A stretch of DNA of 64,000 nt from Apricaphanius iberus (Eukaryota > Chordata > Actinopteri > Cyprinodontiformes > Aphaniidae). Shown here in pieces: positions 21,396 through 33,900 of the stretch. Each line of letters starts with the position of its first letter. Within the stretch, counting starts at the first letter, position 1. Under the pieces are notes generated by a model. That model was not told where the DNA came from and ran no database searches. It saw nothing but the letters and a program-made list of their open reading frames with translations. The stretch is from contig JAPXFQ010000899.1 of the NCBI GenBank assembly GCA_028564705.1, forward strand, positions 682,001 through 746,000, given 5' to 3'. The translations under genes and the position numbers were made by a program.

Positions 21396-21671
21396 TAGTT
21401 TCTTCTAAGCCTGTGAATATTCTCATTCATCCAGGTCATGGTTATCTCAAGGAAATTTCAATCAAACGCAACTGGACTTGGTAATTTGTCTTGGAAGACG
21501 TTTCACCTCTTATCCAAGAGGCTTCATCAGTTCATGCTCGCCTCTCCCAGCCTGGTCAGCGGCGAGCATGAACTGATGAAGCCTCTTGGATAAGAGGTGA
21601 AACGTCTTCCAAGACAAATTACCAAGTCCAGTTGCGTTTGATTGAAATTTCCTTGAGATAGTTTCTTCTAA
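21396..21671. repeat. Perfect 100-bp inverted repeat flanked by 13-bp direct repeats
   Basis: Bases 21443-21542 and 21561-21660 are exact reverse complements, 100 of 100 positions, with an 18-base loop at 21543-21560. The block is bordered by TAGTTTCTTCTAA at 21396-21408 and again at 21659-21671, which looks like a target-site duplication. The arm contains GAAACGTCTTCCAAGACAA and a TGATGAAGCCTCTTGGAT-like stretch. I recall these as the 3' end of fish Penelope-like retroelements; that assignment is recall only. It lies in the sptssb intron. Confidence 0.8.
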
Positions 21672-23273
21672 AAATATTTAATGCCAGCATATTCTCAGGC
21701 AACATTTATGTTTGCCCCAGTTAATATAATTTTCAGCTAAAGAAAAATATCTGGTTGTTTCCATTTTAATAATAATTTAATGTAAAACTGACTTGAACTA
21801 CTGTATAAGCAACAGTAGTATTATATGGAGCTCATTTAAATAGAAACTGTGGCCCCTAGATAGGCGTTGAAGCAGGTTACATAATGGACCCATGTTATTT
21901 GCGATACAGATTAACTGCACAAGTCACAATATTCAGTGGGAAACGGAAAGGTGCTGTTTGGGTTGTTCTGTTTGGGGTACTCATTAGCACCCATCCAAGT
22001 TTAGCCCTAAGGAGGAAATCTGGAAATAGTGACGAAAACAAAGTTTACTATACAGGGTCTGGTTTAGAAAAGTTATGATAGAATACATTTTTTAACGGTC
22101 TCCCTAAATATTGTAATGTGCTCATTCATTCCCAGGACAGGAAATGTGGGATATGATCCACTTAGGCTAACTGAATCCAGAATGTTTTGCCAAAAAAATA
22201 GTTGGGAACCATATGGAAATCTTTGCCAAGTCTCAAATGGATATGGAGAAATTTACTTCAAGTTGGTGCAGAGGATCGGACCACCAAGTTGTCTTGCATG
22301 AACCCTTTTGATCCATCTTTGAATTATGTAGCTCTTGAATGAACCCAGTTGGGGACCCAAATGACCTCATGTGAAAATGTCAATTCTATTTTTTTAGCAG
22401 TCATTTATAGATATTTTCCTAGTTTCTTTTCTTATTTTAGGACTGTTTTATTTAGACCTTTTTTATATTTTTATCCTCTTAAAATGTTTCATGTCAGCAT
22501 GTGTATTTATGCTGATTATTTCTTTCTTTCGAGGATTTTTTTAATCAGTTGTGTTTATTTCTTTAAGTTTTTCTGGAACCCTTTTGCCATGCTAGACTTT
22601 CTTGCATCATTGTTTTAAATGAAGTTAAGTGATCACTGATCACATCAGAATTATTATACCAGGACAAAAACTACTACAAGAAGTGAGAATTACTTGAACT
22701 AAGTCATTCAAAAAAACAAAGCAGGCAAAAATCTTAAAACGAACAACACTTTTTAAATCTCAGAACTCCCCATAACCCGCTGGAGGATTTTACTTGTTTG
22801 AGATGAATAATATAAGTTTAGAATTTAATCATGATATTTTATGGCGGTGCAATAACAATACAGGTGATTATTAACAGAGAATGAACGGCAGTCTGTTTTG
22901 GTAATAGATTGCGTAGCTATAAATGTTTCTCGAGGTACATTGCAAAAACTAAATCTACTAAATCTAAAACTGTCCTTATGTAGTTTGCTACTTTATTACA
23001 CAGTTACATGAATCATACAATAATTGTATTAAATAATATTTGCAAATAAAGTCATATCTATTGGTGCTCGTAATGGACCCAACTGTAGAAAAGAATAAAG
23101 TTTTTAAAAATACAACAACCATACTGTTAATCACTATCTTGAATAATCTAATTTATTTTACTACAGAATGTTTATCTCATTTTGCTTTGAATCTCAATAA
23201 AACCAACTTTGCTGTTTATGTCATTCACTTTCTCTAAACTCCACTCCTGTTTGTTTTCCACCCAGCTGGCAGG

Positions 23274-23516
23274 ATGAACTTCAAAAACATGAGGGAGTAC
23301 TTGGCCTGGCTGTACTACCAGTACCTGCTCATTACTGGCATCTATGTCCTGGAACCATGGGAAAAATCCATCTTTAACTCTGTTCTCTTCTCTGCCATCG
23401 CAATGGTGGTTTACACCTCATACGTGTTCGTGCCCATCCACCTGCGCCTGGCTCTGGAGTTTTTCTCTGGGATCTTTGGCGGCCAACCGGAAAGCACCAT
23501 GGCACTCATGACTTAA
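23274..23516 (+). CDS. sptssb: Serine palmitoyltransferase small subunit B
   Basis: This gives an 80-residue protein with no intron in the coding part. It starts at the first ATG, eight bases after a splice acceptor (CAG 23263-23265), and ends in TAA. The sequence has the small-subunit signature: [20 protein letters not shown], then [10 protein letters not shown], a hydrophobic membrane segment (about residues 30-50, [17 protein letters not shown]) and the [16 protein letters not shown] tail. The mammalian family length is about 76. The product is a single-pass ER membrane protein that activates the SPTLC1/SPTLC2-3 heterodimer in the first step of sphingolipid synthesis. The B type shifts acyl-CoA choice toward longer chains such as C18. 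Choice of B over A rests on overall resemblance and on its position between nmd3 and otol1, as in human. Confidence 0.93.
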   Translation: MNFKNMREYLAWLYYQYLLITGIYVLEPWEKSIFNSVLFSAIAMVVYTSYVFVPIHLRLALEFFSGIFGGQPESTMALMT

Positions 23517-26150
23517 AACAAAGAAGGAAAAAAGACTGAAAGAAGGAGTGGTTTGTAAATCATTTTCATGTGACTTTAAACATTTCTTTCTTCATCTGAA
23601 TCACAAACTAGACACTTCATCAAGACTGAAAACATGAAGATCTTGCTGGAATAATCTGGAAGCCTCACTCACTTCTTTTGAATCCCATGCCCTCTGGCCT
23701 TACCTGATGGTACTCCACAGCATTACTTTTATTTCTTACACTTAATGATACACTTTGTTTTCTATTTCCTCACCATATGTCCTGTGTGAGTGCATGCATA
23801 CCACCTCCAGGTTTTGCATGATGGAGTTGTACATGACAGGTGGATTTGCATGCTTGTCAGACAACAAATGTCAGCCGGTGTCTTTCCTCCCTCTGGCTTC
23901 GAGATACTAACTTCATGAATGTATTCCAGTAGTTCTGATTTTTAGTTTGATGAGAGCTTGACATCAAGGAAGGAAGGGTGATTCAGAACTAAATCAGTGA
24001 CGTTTTTTAAACTTTAAAAAAATACTCTCTCTCTTTTTGTGTATGTAAGTTTTCTTTACTTTTCTAAGTTGAGCATTGTCCCGTTTTTTTTTTTTTTTTT
24101 TTTTAATGAATAGTTCAAAATCTCATCAGCCATTCAAAATGGGGAAAAAAATTAAGAAGCTTTAATCCTGTACGCACATTTGGCTCTTTTTCAGAAATTA
24201 TGACGTGACACAGAGATTATTTCCTTTACTATTCGTCAAAATGGGAACGACAAGAGGTACTGCTGATCAAGAAAGGCAGATGTGTGGTGATCTTATGATA
24301 GAAAATAGCTAAAGAAAAACGGCTTACAAGTATCACAGCCGGAACTGTGAAGAATGAAGCCTTTTTGCTTTGAAAAGGGAGATAAACACAAATCCGTAAA
24401 ACTCAGCAGCATTTAAAAAAAAAGAGGTGTGATGTTATAAAAGCTAATTTATTTTAAAGGTAATTGTACATTACCAGCTGTTGCCAGTAAGTTTGGAGAG
24501 CGCTGTCCTTGGAACCCATTTAGTCCAAATTAATGGCCTACAATTTCCAAAGCTGACAGCAGAGACTTACAGCTTTTAGATATGCAAATAAAAGATCAGC
24601 TGTGACTTTTTTATTTTTCTCTGTCTCTGGTGAAACAAACTGGCAATTGTGTCTTATGTCTGCACACTCTAGAGTAAACACCTGCAGATCTGTTATATAA
24701 AGACTGAAGAGCCATAACAACACATGGCTGCTGTTCTCACCAGGGTCGAACGTGTGTACACATCTGCTGTCTGTGTGTTGACACTCTACACATGAAAATT
24801 ATTCGCTTTCTGATCAAAAAAGAAGGTAGAGCAGAGCTTATCACTGTTGTGTTGAAATGTAACAATTATTATTATGTTCTGTGTCACGCTTGAGAAAAAA
24901 AGGAAGCCTTTTTTAGCCTTCTTTATGCACTGAAAAGAAAACTGAAAGTAAGCAGTGCAAAAGTGAATGCAAACATTGTGTAAATCATTGCAGAAGAAAA
25001 AGCTTAAGCTATGCAATGGATTTCAAGCTATCAAGACTCTGCTACACTATTTGACATGAGCATATGTACCAATCAAAAGGAGCAACAACAGAATAACAAT
25101 GATGAAATGTGCTGAACCCTCTCTTTATCTCAGTTTTTAAATTTATTTGTTGGCGTATCAGGGAGGTGTGCTCAGCACTGAACGGGAACAAATATTGATT
25201 TAACTCTCTCTCATGTCCGGGCTTGGCTTTGTTCATGGCATAGCTTTGCTTTGCTCGTGTTTGCTGTCATGCAAAAATGAGGAAAGTCAGATGAAAGGAA
25301 CAAAAGTCTTCCTCAGCTATAGTAGATCTATAGAGATAAAGCCTGAGATGCATTTGGTAGTTATGATAAGCACTGTGCATATTTCTGAGTTTAAGATCAT
25401 CTTGAATTATTTGTGCTTTGGATCAAGGGCTCACTGATAACATGCTTATTTTATTTATATATATGTATTTATATTAATTGGTAAATGCTTGGCTGGTTAC
25501 AATGTCACTTACCAAAGTTTTTATGATTCAATTGTTTATTTTTAAGTCTCTTGTAGTCCATAATTATTGCATTATTTGTTCTTTTATCTCTGCCTTAAAT
25601 TTTGTATTATTCCCAGTTTGTATTATGTTCCCTTAACTTTTGATAAACATTTTCATTAATATGACACATTTCCAGCAAGAATGAAGAGGCCTCTAAGATG
25701 CTTTTTTCACAGTTTACCAAACTGAATGTTGTATTTCTACATGATAGCTACAAATCACTGTAGTAATTGCAAATAAAGGGATTGGATGGTACTTCTGCAG
25801 TTGCTCTTTGTATCTTTTCTTGTTTGCTTTTTTTTTTCTTTTTGCCACAGCTGTATGTTTGTAGTTTGAAGGACACATTCATGCTGGATGTGGCTTCAGA
25901 TATGCAGTTCAGCTGCTTTGAAACAGAAGAACAAGCAGAACAAAACCCGACCCAAAATACTTCACCACATGAGATGAATTCAGACAATAAGAGGAAGAGC
26001 CATCAAACCAGTTCATCCTAGCTGAGACATTGTGTTTACCGTGCTGAATCGCACACCTGCTCGTGAGCTGCCCATATACCCACAAAGCTCTGTTGTCCTG
26101 AGGCCACAGGCTGTAACTTTTCACATTTTCTCACATTGGAACTAAAAAAA
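23517..26150 (+). other. sptssb 3' UTR and following intergenic DNA
   Basis: The sptssb 3' UTR begins here. Candidate AATAAA signals are at 24587-24592 and 25772-25777, and neither is decisive. A 20-base poly-T run lies near 24085-24104. No other gene, RNA or bordered repeat was seen; open frames in this stretch are short and motif-free. Confidence 0.5.
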
Positions 26151-26164
26151 CTGAACATGTTTTT

Positions 26165-29135
26165 TTAGATAACCTTTTAGATCCTTTATCAACAGATTTT
26201 TTAAATATTTTAAATTATATGGATTTTAGCCAACATGTCATGCAGCCGACTCACAACAGAGGACACAACCTGGACCTGGTCAACACGTATGGCCTGTCCA
26301 CCAGTGTGTCCTCTGTTGTTGACTTGGCTGTCTCTGACCACTACTGTGTGTTTTTTAATATCACCAGTTTTATCCAATCAGGGACCTCTGTGAGAACTGT
26401 CAGGAAGCGTCATCTAACCCCTGAAGTGGCTACAGGTTTTCTTGAAGTTTTTAAAAAATGTCCTCCTATACCTTTACCTGCCCCCTGTGATTTTATCCTT
26501 AATGATTTTAACAGTAGGCTTAAATCTGCTCTCAACCTGCTGGCTCCAATTAAAGTTATAAACCCTCATTCAAAACGTACAGTACCGTGGAGAAATGCAG
26601 CTATTAGAAAATTAAAGAGGAGCTGCAGGGTGGCAGAAAGGAAATGGAGGAAAAATAAAATCACAATAAATAATCAGATATACATAGAATATCTCAGACT
26701 ATATAATAACGCTTTAAGAAATTCCAGAAATACATACTTTTCCAGAATCATCTCAGAACATAAAAATAATCCCAAAATTCTGTTTTCCACCATTGACAAC
26801 ATTTTACATCATATTTCTAATACTTTTCAGAAACCCCCCTCAAACACTCTTTGTGAGAAGTATGCAGACCACTTCAGAGGGAAGGTAGACACCATCAGAT
26901 GTAATATTTTATCCTCTCAAACAAACATGGTTTTAGACAAATCAGAGTGTCTGCCTTCACCAGAGGAAACACTGGACAGTTTTGTCCTGGTAGAAGCTGG
27001 GACCCTTGATAAAGTTTTCTCCTCAGTGAGGCCCACCACAAGCGCTTTGGACCCGATTCCTACCAGGTTTTTTAAGCAATTTTATGGTTCTTTTAAAGAT
27101 GAGATTTTAAACTTTATGAATTGCTCCCTTCAGACGGGGGTTTTTCCTGCTGCCTTTAAAGCGGCGGTAGTGAGGCCCCTGCTGAAGAAGAGCAATTTAG
27201 ATTTTAATGATTTAAACAACTACCGACCAGTATCTAACTTACCATTTTTAAGCAAAGTTTTAGAAAAACTTGTTTTTATTCAACTTAATGATTTTATTAA
27301 CGCTCAAGAGAAATTTCAGTCTGGTTTTTAGGATGAACCACAGCACAGAGACGGCGCTTTTAAAGATTTTAAATGATTTTAGATTAAACTATGATGCTAA
27401 AAAGGTGACAGTGTTGGTTCTTCTGGATCTAAGCGCTGCCTTTGATACAGTAGACCACACTATTCTTTTAACTCGTTTAAAACAGATCGGCCTCTCTGGT
27501 GCTGTTCATAAATGGTTCACATCCTACCTCACAGACAGGACTTTTACAGTAAGTTTAGATACCTGTTCCTCTAAGGTCCATAAGATCACTTGTGGTGTTC
27601 CCCAGGGTTCAGTTTTAGGCCCAGTGCTTTTTAACCTGTATATGCTCCCTCTTGGCAGTGTTATCAGGAGACATGGAGTTAACTTTCACAGTTATGCCGA
27701 TGATACACAGTTGTACATCTCCATGTCTCCTGATGACACATGGCCAATGGATGCACTTTTTAACTGCATTTTAGACATTAAATCCTGGATGGCAGAAAAC
27801 TTTCTCCAGCTCAACCAGGACAAAACTGAGGTTTTAGTTATCGGTCCTGAGGCTCAGAGAGAAAAACTTTTACCAAAACTACAATCATGTCTTTTAATTC
27901 TTCTTTACAAGTGAAGAACCTGGGTGTGATTTTTGACTCTGAGCTGACTTTTATCCCTCACATTAAAAACATCACCAAAATAGGTTTTTATCACCTAAAG
28001 AACATCGCCAGAGTCCGCCCCATTCTCTCTCGGGCCAATACGGAGACCCTAATGCATGCTTTTATCACCAGTAGAATTGATTATTGTAATGCCCTGCTTT
28101 CTGGTCTTCCCAAAAAGACTACCTCATGTTTACAGCTTCTACAGAATTCAGCAGCTCGTGTCCTGATGAAGACTAGGAGGCGGGAGCACATTACACCGGT
28201 CTTAGAATCACTGCATTGGCTCCCCGTATGTTTTAGGATCGATTTTAAGGTTCTTTTAATGGTCTTTAAGTGTCTTAATGGTCTTGGGCCTTCGTATCTG
28301 TCAGAAATGCTTTTACCGTATGAACGCTCGCGGTCTCTGCGCTCCTCTGGCAGCCGTCTCCTTATCATCCCCAAAGTCAGGACACAGACTCATGGTGAGG
28401 CGTCTTTCCATTATTATGGCCCTCACCTCTGGAACAGGCTGCCAGAGGACCTCAGGGCCGCAGAGAACATTAATTTTTTTAAGAGCAGACTCAAGACTCA
28501 CCTTTTTAGCTTAGCCTTTAACTAATTATTATTTATTAATATATTTTTAATCGCTCAGCATGTTTTACCTGATTTAATTTTTAGTTCAGCTTTTAACTGT
28601 TTATTTATTAATCTGCTTTGCATTTTTATTATTTGTTTTACAATTATTGTTTTATACTTTATATACTTTATATTTTATTAACTTTATATTTTAATGTATT
28701 TTAATCTTTCTTGCCAGTGTTTCCTCTCTGGGGGCCCCCTGCATCGGGGGCGGTGGTCGGCTGTGGCTGCCTGGGTGCCCCCCAGGTAGCGCTTGGGTGG
28801 AGGTGGGGGTACCAGCCCTCCCTCCTCTGGGCGCCCTGGGTCGGAGCCTTGGCTGCTGCTGTTGATCTGCTGCTGTTGATCTGCTGCTGCTGATGCAGAT
28901 GGCTCCCATGATGGCATTTCCTGGCTCATCTGTACTCAGCCCGCTTTTTGTAGCTTCTAAGTGTGTGTGTGAGTGAGTATGGCTGATGGGTTGGGTTGGG
29001 AGGGGGTTGTATTTGCACTGATGATTTTATTTTTTGAAGGGGGGGTTGTGGGGTTATTTTAAATCTGTAAAGCACTTTGAGTAACTTTCTTTGTTTGAAA
29101 AGCACTTTATAAATAAAGTTTGATTTGATTTGATT
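26165..29135 (+). mobile_element. L2-like LINE (CR1/L2 group), 5'-truncated and frameshifted
   Basis: The copy starts inside the endonuclease domain (the SDHY motif is coded near 26330) and continues into a reverse transcriptase: RPVSNLPF, LDLSAAFDTVDH (first catalytic Asp), GVPQGSVLGPVLF, and YADD at about 27697. It ends with thumb and C-terminal parts up to the stop at about 28525. The frame shifts near 27325-27335, in a run of T, and again near 27880-27895, so the polyprotein is split over three frames. A 0.6-kb 3' UTR follows, ending in GTTTGATTTGATTTGATTT, the TGATT-type tail of fish L2 elements. The apurinic-endonuclease catalytic half is missing, so it cannot move by itself. Coding similarity is otherwise good, suggesting fairly recent decay. 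Confidence 0.88.
28838..28895. repeat. CTG/GATCTG-rich minisatellite in the LINE 3' UTR
   Basis: Units of CTGCTGCTGTTGAT repeat two to three times. This creates spurious Gln/Ser-rich frames on the opposite strand. Confidence 0.6.
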
Positions 29136-29139
29136 TATC

Positions 29140-29880
29140 AGGAATTTATATGACACTACATCAAAAACCATTGCTTAATTGCTGTGGAAACAATAAAACT
29201 CGATTTTCAAAACCTTTTCCAAATAAAAATGTTTGCACATCTAGAGACAGAAATAAACGTTCATTCTTCTTTGTCAAATGCTTCAAATTCAGTCATATTA
29301 GATAGAGAGAACTTTTCAAGTCTTGTCAAACAGTTTAATTAGATTTAGCTCTGGGATTATTCCAGCACATGAATACACTTTGATCTAGACCATTTCATTA
29401 GAGCTGTGTGCCCCAGTCTTAAGTCTTTTGCAGCTTCTAACAGTTTTTCCTTTAGGTTTCTTCAGACTTTCTCACCACCATTTTAACATAAAAGTTAGGT
29501 TTATGGAGAGCTCAACTATTAGTTATCTTGCTAACAGATTTTCCGACCTGAGCCCTGGATCTGTGCAGCTATTCCTGAGTTACCAAGAGCCTCTTGGCAA
29601 CTTCTTTAGTTTCTGTCGTCCTAACACTTCTTTAAACTTCTTCGTAACTTTATCTGACCTGTCTGGAGGCAGGGCAGCTACATTTATACTGTGATTAAAT
29701 TGCAAACAAGTGGACTCTGGTTTCTAGTCCTTTATTATCACTTTTCAGTTGTGTGCTACTTTGTGTTTATCAATCACAGACAAAAATCAGAATAAAATAA
29801 TTTTTTGGTTGTAATGTGACAAACAAACAGCTTCAAAAAGAAGCATCCAGGAGGGGATGAATACTTTTGCAAGGCAGTTT
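29140..29880 (+). mobile_element. Decayed Tc1-like DNA transposon remnant
   Basis: Stretches such as GTGCCCCAGTCTTAAGTCTTTTGCAG, GGATCTGTGCAGC, CTTCGTAACTTTATCTGACCTGTCTGG and the end GGGGATGAATACTTTTGCAAGGCA match, in order, a common Tc1-like repeat of fish genomes. That family's transposase is coded on the complementary strand. The copy is shortened from about 1.5 kb and full of stops. Its right boundary is near 29878; its left boundary abuts the LINE tail. Confidence 0.6.
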
Positions 29881-30054
29881 AATTGTGATGCACATTTATG
29901 CAGCACAAACTGGATGGTGGCTTGAGCAGCAGCTTACTTGTGGTTAGGCTGGACTACAGGGACTTGAAGGGTTGCTATGTATATGAGTTGTAACCGAACA
30001 CCTTCGCCTTGTATTTTTCCAGGATGTTGGAAGACGATAGTTGCAACACCCTCG

Positions 30055-30140
30055 GTTTTCAGCCCCACACACCCGATCTTATCCACCCCCCCACACCACC
30101 ACCCCCCCAACCCCCCCACCCCCCACCCCCCCACCCTATG
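30055..30140. repeat. C-rich low-complexity tract
   Basis: A run of CCCCCCACACC/CCCCCAACCCCCC units is nearly pure C and A on this strand. It produces artificial Pro/His-rich and Gly/Trp-rich frames. Confidence 0.9.
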
Positions 30141-30599
30141 TCCTCCTCCTTTCTTTACTTTCTTATGGCTTAGTTGATTTTATCTTTCTTAGTAATAAAA
30201 ATATGAGTCGTAACTTGCCGTTAACTTTTGTTTCCACTCCTTGCTCTTTGAGGAGCAGCTTTGTTGACACTGAAGTGTTAGTTTATATCCGTAGAGCAAA
30301 CGAGTTAGAGGTTAACCGGATGAAGAAGAGTTGCACACAAGGCTGCATAGACTCTGTAACACTCAAGGAGAAGGTTAGTGTACTGTTTCTGTTGTGTTGA
30401 CATTTCACCCTTTAGTGTTGTACACCAAAACAATAAGAAAAGGTGCTGAGGTGGGAGGGAGACATCCTTTAGTGTTGTTCACACCCAGCACCCCTCACAC
30501 AAAGAAAAACACACACCTTTTGTGGTGTTTTACTTGGCTCTGCTCTCACAACCAAGACTCACTTTACAACAATACCCCAATAGTGTTTAAATATTGATA

Positions 30600-33500
30600 T
30601 AAGATGCCAATGTTTGTAAGGATTTGCGTCCACAACTAGAAAATTATTGCTGCACACAAGTGTGGGCTGACGGAATGACTCTCTCAGCTCACCTGTTCAT
30701 AGCAGGGGCTCGAAACTGTTTAGATTTCATAGAGTCTGTTCAGCAGGTTAAAGTTAATAACTGTTAAGGAAAAATAAAAATAAAATTCTTTTTTTTAAAT
30801 ATGAGTATAAGAAGGGTTGCCACCTTTCATAAATTAAAATTAGGGACACTTAGGCTGTAGGGCATTTTATTTCACAACGGGCCTAAGCCCTGGAGGTGTG
30901 TTGCTTTTAATGAATGGGTCACCAAGAATGGTCATACGTTAAGCACAATAAACACGTTGATGTATCAGTGCTGTAAGTTAGGCCACACATATAGCTGCTC
31001 GCTCTTAGCCAAACAGCCTCCGGCCGGGGCGAACGCTAGCAAGACTCACATCAAAGAACCTTCCTTCGCGGGTGAAGGAGATACGTCTGAGTTCAAGGAG
31101 GAACTCATTCAAGCAACACTGGCGTACGTCTGATCAGGTGACTGAAAAACATTGATAAACAAACCCCGTTGTTCCTCCTGAACTCTCCAGACCACTCCAC
31201 ATGCTGCTGCCGGCCGCGGTGGGAAACAGAAGACAATCTCCAACCTTATTCCTTGGCTAGCAGAGGAAGGCCCGAGTTTCTGCAGGAACTCGCTTCGAGG
31301 TGAATCCTAAATATTGATAAACAAAGACGTTGTTTATCCCCAGAGCCCGACGAAAACCCTCTGAGTTTCAGGCTGCCAACTGCTGAGAAACGGGAGGCGA
31401 GCCACGTGTGCCGAGAGCCGCACTGATTAAATTTAATAAATTTATTCGAGCCTCTCTAAACACCCCACGTGCATCGCAGAGAGCTAAAGCTAACCCAGCC
31501 CACGTGTTGGTTTAGGCCGAAGTTTCGTACACAAAGATCGTTATTAACGGTTCAACCAGAACTTGGTTTAAAAATAGATTGTTTAAGAACAGAAACTAAT
31601 CTCATTAGCCGTGTTTAAACTCTCCTTATTTGATCAAAATACGGGAATTAGATTGTTTTACTGTCGTGATCAATCCATGAATTAAGTAATCCTTGATAGG
31701 TACATTACTCTTAACCAGATCATATTTAAACATAACACTTCTTAAACTTCTTAAAAAAGAATGTTTGCTGTTTTCTTACATTGCTTATTGGTTTAGAGAT
31801 AAACCACTGGTGCTGAATTAGTTAAACTAATTAAAATTAGTGAAACTAATTCAGCTTTCATTCCAGCATCTGCAGATCAAGTCTTTGGTTCTTAAAACAT
31901 TCAAATTCATCTAGAATCATATCAGAATTAATGATTTCTCATCTTATTACATATTCATCTTTGTGTTCTTTTATTTTAACTATTCATTTATCTTAATCAG
32001 TAGTGTGTTATTTTTCTAAGTTGGTGTTTAAAATGTTTTTCTTCTTTTTCCTTTGGTAAATATATTTTGTATTTTGGGAAGTAACTGTTGTCGTTTCTTG
32101 TTCAACACACACATATGGCAAGGTTTATGGTCAATATACGGTATTCATTTCTTCAGATTATGAGACTGACAAATATTTGGCTATTAAAATAGTTCCTGAT
32201 AAAGGTGGTGCCCCGAATAATAATAATTTTCCATAAATTATTAATCTTATTGACTGCCATAAGCAGTCCTTTGACTGTTAATACCCAAATAGCTAAATTT
32301 TTGGTAAAATCCCCAACACTAATAAGATCTTTAATGCAATGTTCCCTTAAAATATATAGGCTATTCCTCTAAAATATAAACATTAACTGGCAGAAACCTA
32401 TCCATTTTTTTTCTCTTAATTTTTATATATTAGCATAACAGTTAATTAGTTAGTATGATTTGCTCTTTAAGTTGTCATTTGTATTCATTGGATAATAGAC
32501 TATGCCTAAAAAAAACTTTAAGCTTTAAAAAACCAACATATTCCAAGATTAATCAGTGGAGGATATTCTCAGTGTGTGACTGAGAACACCTGCCGACATA
32601 GTTTACAATTTGCCTTGTATTCGTCTTTACTGACCCTGTCCAGCCAAGGATGGGCCTAACTCACATCTGTATCTCTATAAGCGTTTTTGGTTTTGAGTTT
32701 GGATACATTTTTATAGGTACGGGATCCATGGGAAGTGTCAGTGTTGTGTCGACCTGCCTGATCAACCTTAAATGTTATGTATGGAACATTTTTCTAAAAA
32801 GCTACATAAAAAATTTGGATTAGAGGGGTACAGAATGATAGTACAACATTTATTTAAAAAAAAAATTAAACTTGAATTAAAATATAATAAAATGTACATT
32901 TAAAACTGGCATGACAGTGATGTTATGTTTACATCTACCAGCCAGTAATGGCCGCGGGTTGCAAGTTGACATGTAAGGTCTCCATGATCCAACTATATGG
33001 TCGGCAAAGCTTGGCTGGTACTGGGAAGAATGGTGGAGTCAGCAAGTCAAGAAGCTGCCTCAGAGACCTGGATAATTGTTATCCGTCTCAGGAGAGGAGT
33101 GACAGCAGAAGAACAGAAACTAGAGTAGTTTTAGGTGAAGCCGACACTAGATGGATCCACATAAAGCATTTCCATGCCATCAAACACACACACGGAAAAT
33201 GCGACTTTCCTCCTGAATGGGTTAGCTAACTCAGTTGCTAACTTGGCTATCAGTTAAACTCCTGTAAAATACATTCCTCACTGGATACAGTTCAGGTTGG
33301 TCACTGGGCTCATCGGCAGCGAACCAGGTACCCAAACAGCTGGAATTATGTTTTTATTGTTGTATCAACAACCTAGATAAATGTCGCTATCATGCTTATT
33401 TTCCGTATCTAACCTTTAAGCGTGAAAAACTCACAAGTCGGTAACACAAACAACTGGCGTACCCCTTTAGATTCCGCCACCACAACAGTTTTGCTGACTG

Positions 33501-33900
33501 TAGATGGGAGATTTCCTGTATTTTATTTTTTACACACATAGAGTTAGAGTTAGGCTAATGTAGCCTATGTGGAACAGAAATATTGAACATTTATGAAATA
33601 CAAACCCAACAAAAGTGTTCCTTATTGACTCAAGACAGGACACCACATTTTAATTGTCGAATAAAAGGCGCTATATTTTAAAGGACCCTAAGTCAAAGTG
33701 CAAGTCCAAGTTCTGATTAATCCAAACTGAGCTGCTTGGTCCCACATGCTAAGTCCCAACAATAATCTTCTATTTCAAGCCAAGTCATTATCACGTAAAA
33801 ACAAGTCAGTAATGGGGAGCATAAGTCACTTCCTTCAACTTCCAGTCCATGGGTCCCTGACTGCCAAAATAAAATGAATGAGAATCAATGGAGCGATTAA
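30600..33900. other. Unassigned block, possibly an old retroelement; no gene supported
   Basis: From about 30990 to 31520 the sequence is markedly richer in G+C and CpG than both sides. It carries repeated motifs such as AAATATTGATAAACAAA (about 31300) and AACATTGATAAACAAA (about 31150). The rest is AT-rich. A near-perfect 44-bp palindrome sits at 31812-31855. No reverse transcriptase, integrase or transposase frame was found, nor convincing long terminal repeats. The 93-codon frame at 32948-33229 has no recognisable motif. Confidence 0.4.
31812..31855. repeat. 44-bp near-perfect palindrome
   Basis: GCTGAATTAGTT... on the left is mirrored by ...AACTAATTCAGC on the right, with the centre at AATTAAAATT. 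It has about one mismatched pair and no real loop, so it could form a cruciform. It carries no coding content. Confidence 0.75.

Noticed and set aside
28684..28929. Gln/Ser- and Pro/Gly-rich minus-strand frames
   Set aside because: They are antisense to the LINE 3' UTR and come from CTG-type minisatellite and G+C-rich sequence.
29934..30400. Frames rich in Gly/Trp or Pro/His/Thr
   Set aside because: They are produced by the C-rich low-complexity tract at 30055-30140.
32948..33229. 93-codon frame in the unassigned block
   Set aside because: No motif on inspection, and the start is inside AT-rich repeat-like DNA; not enough to call a gene.
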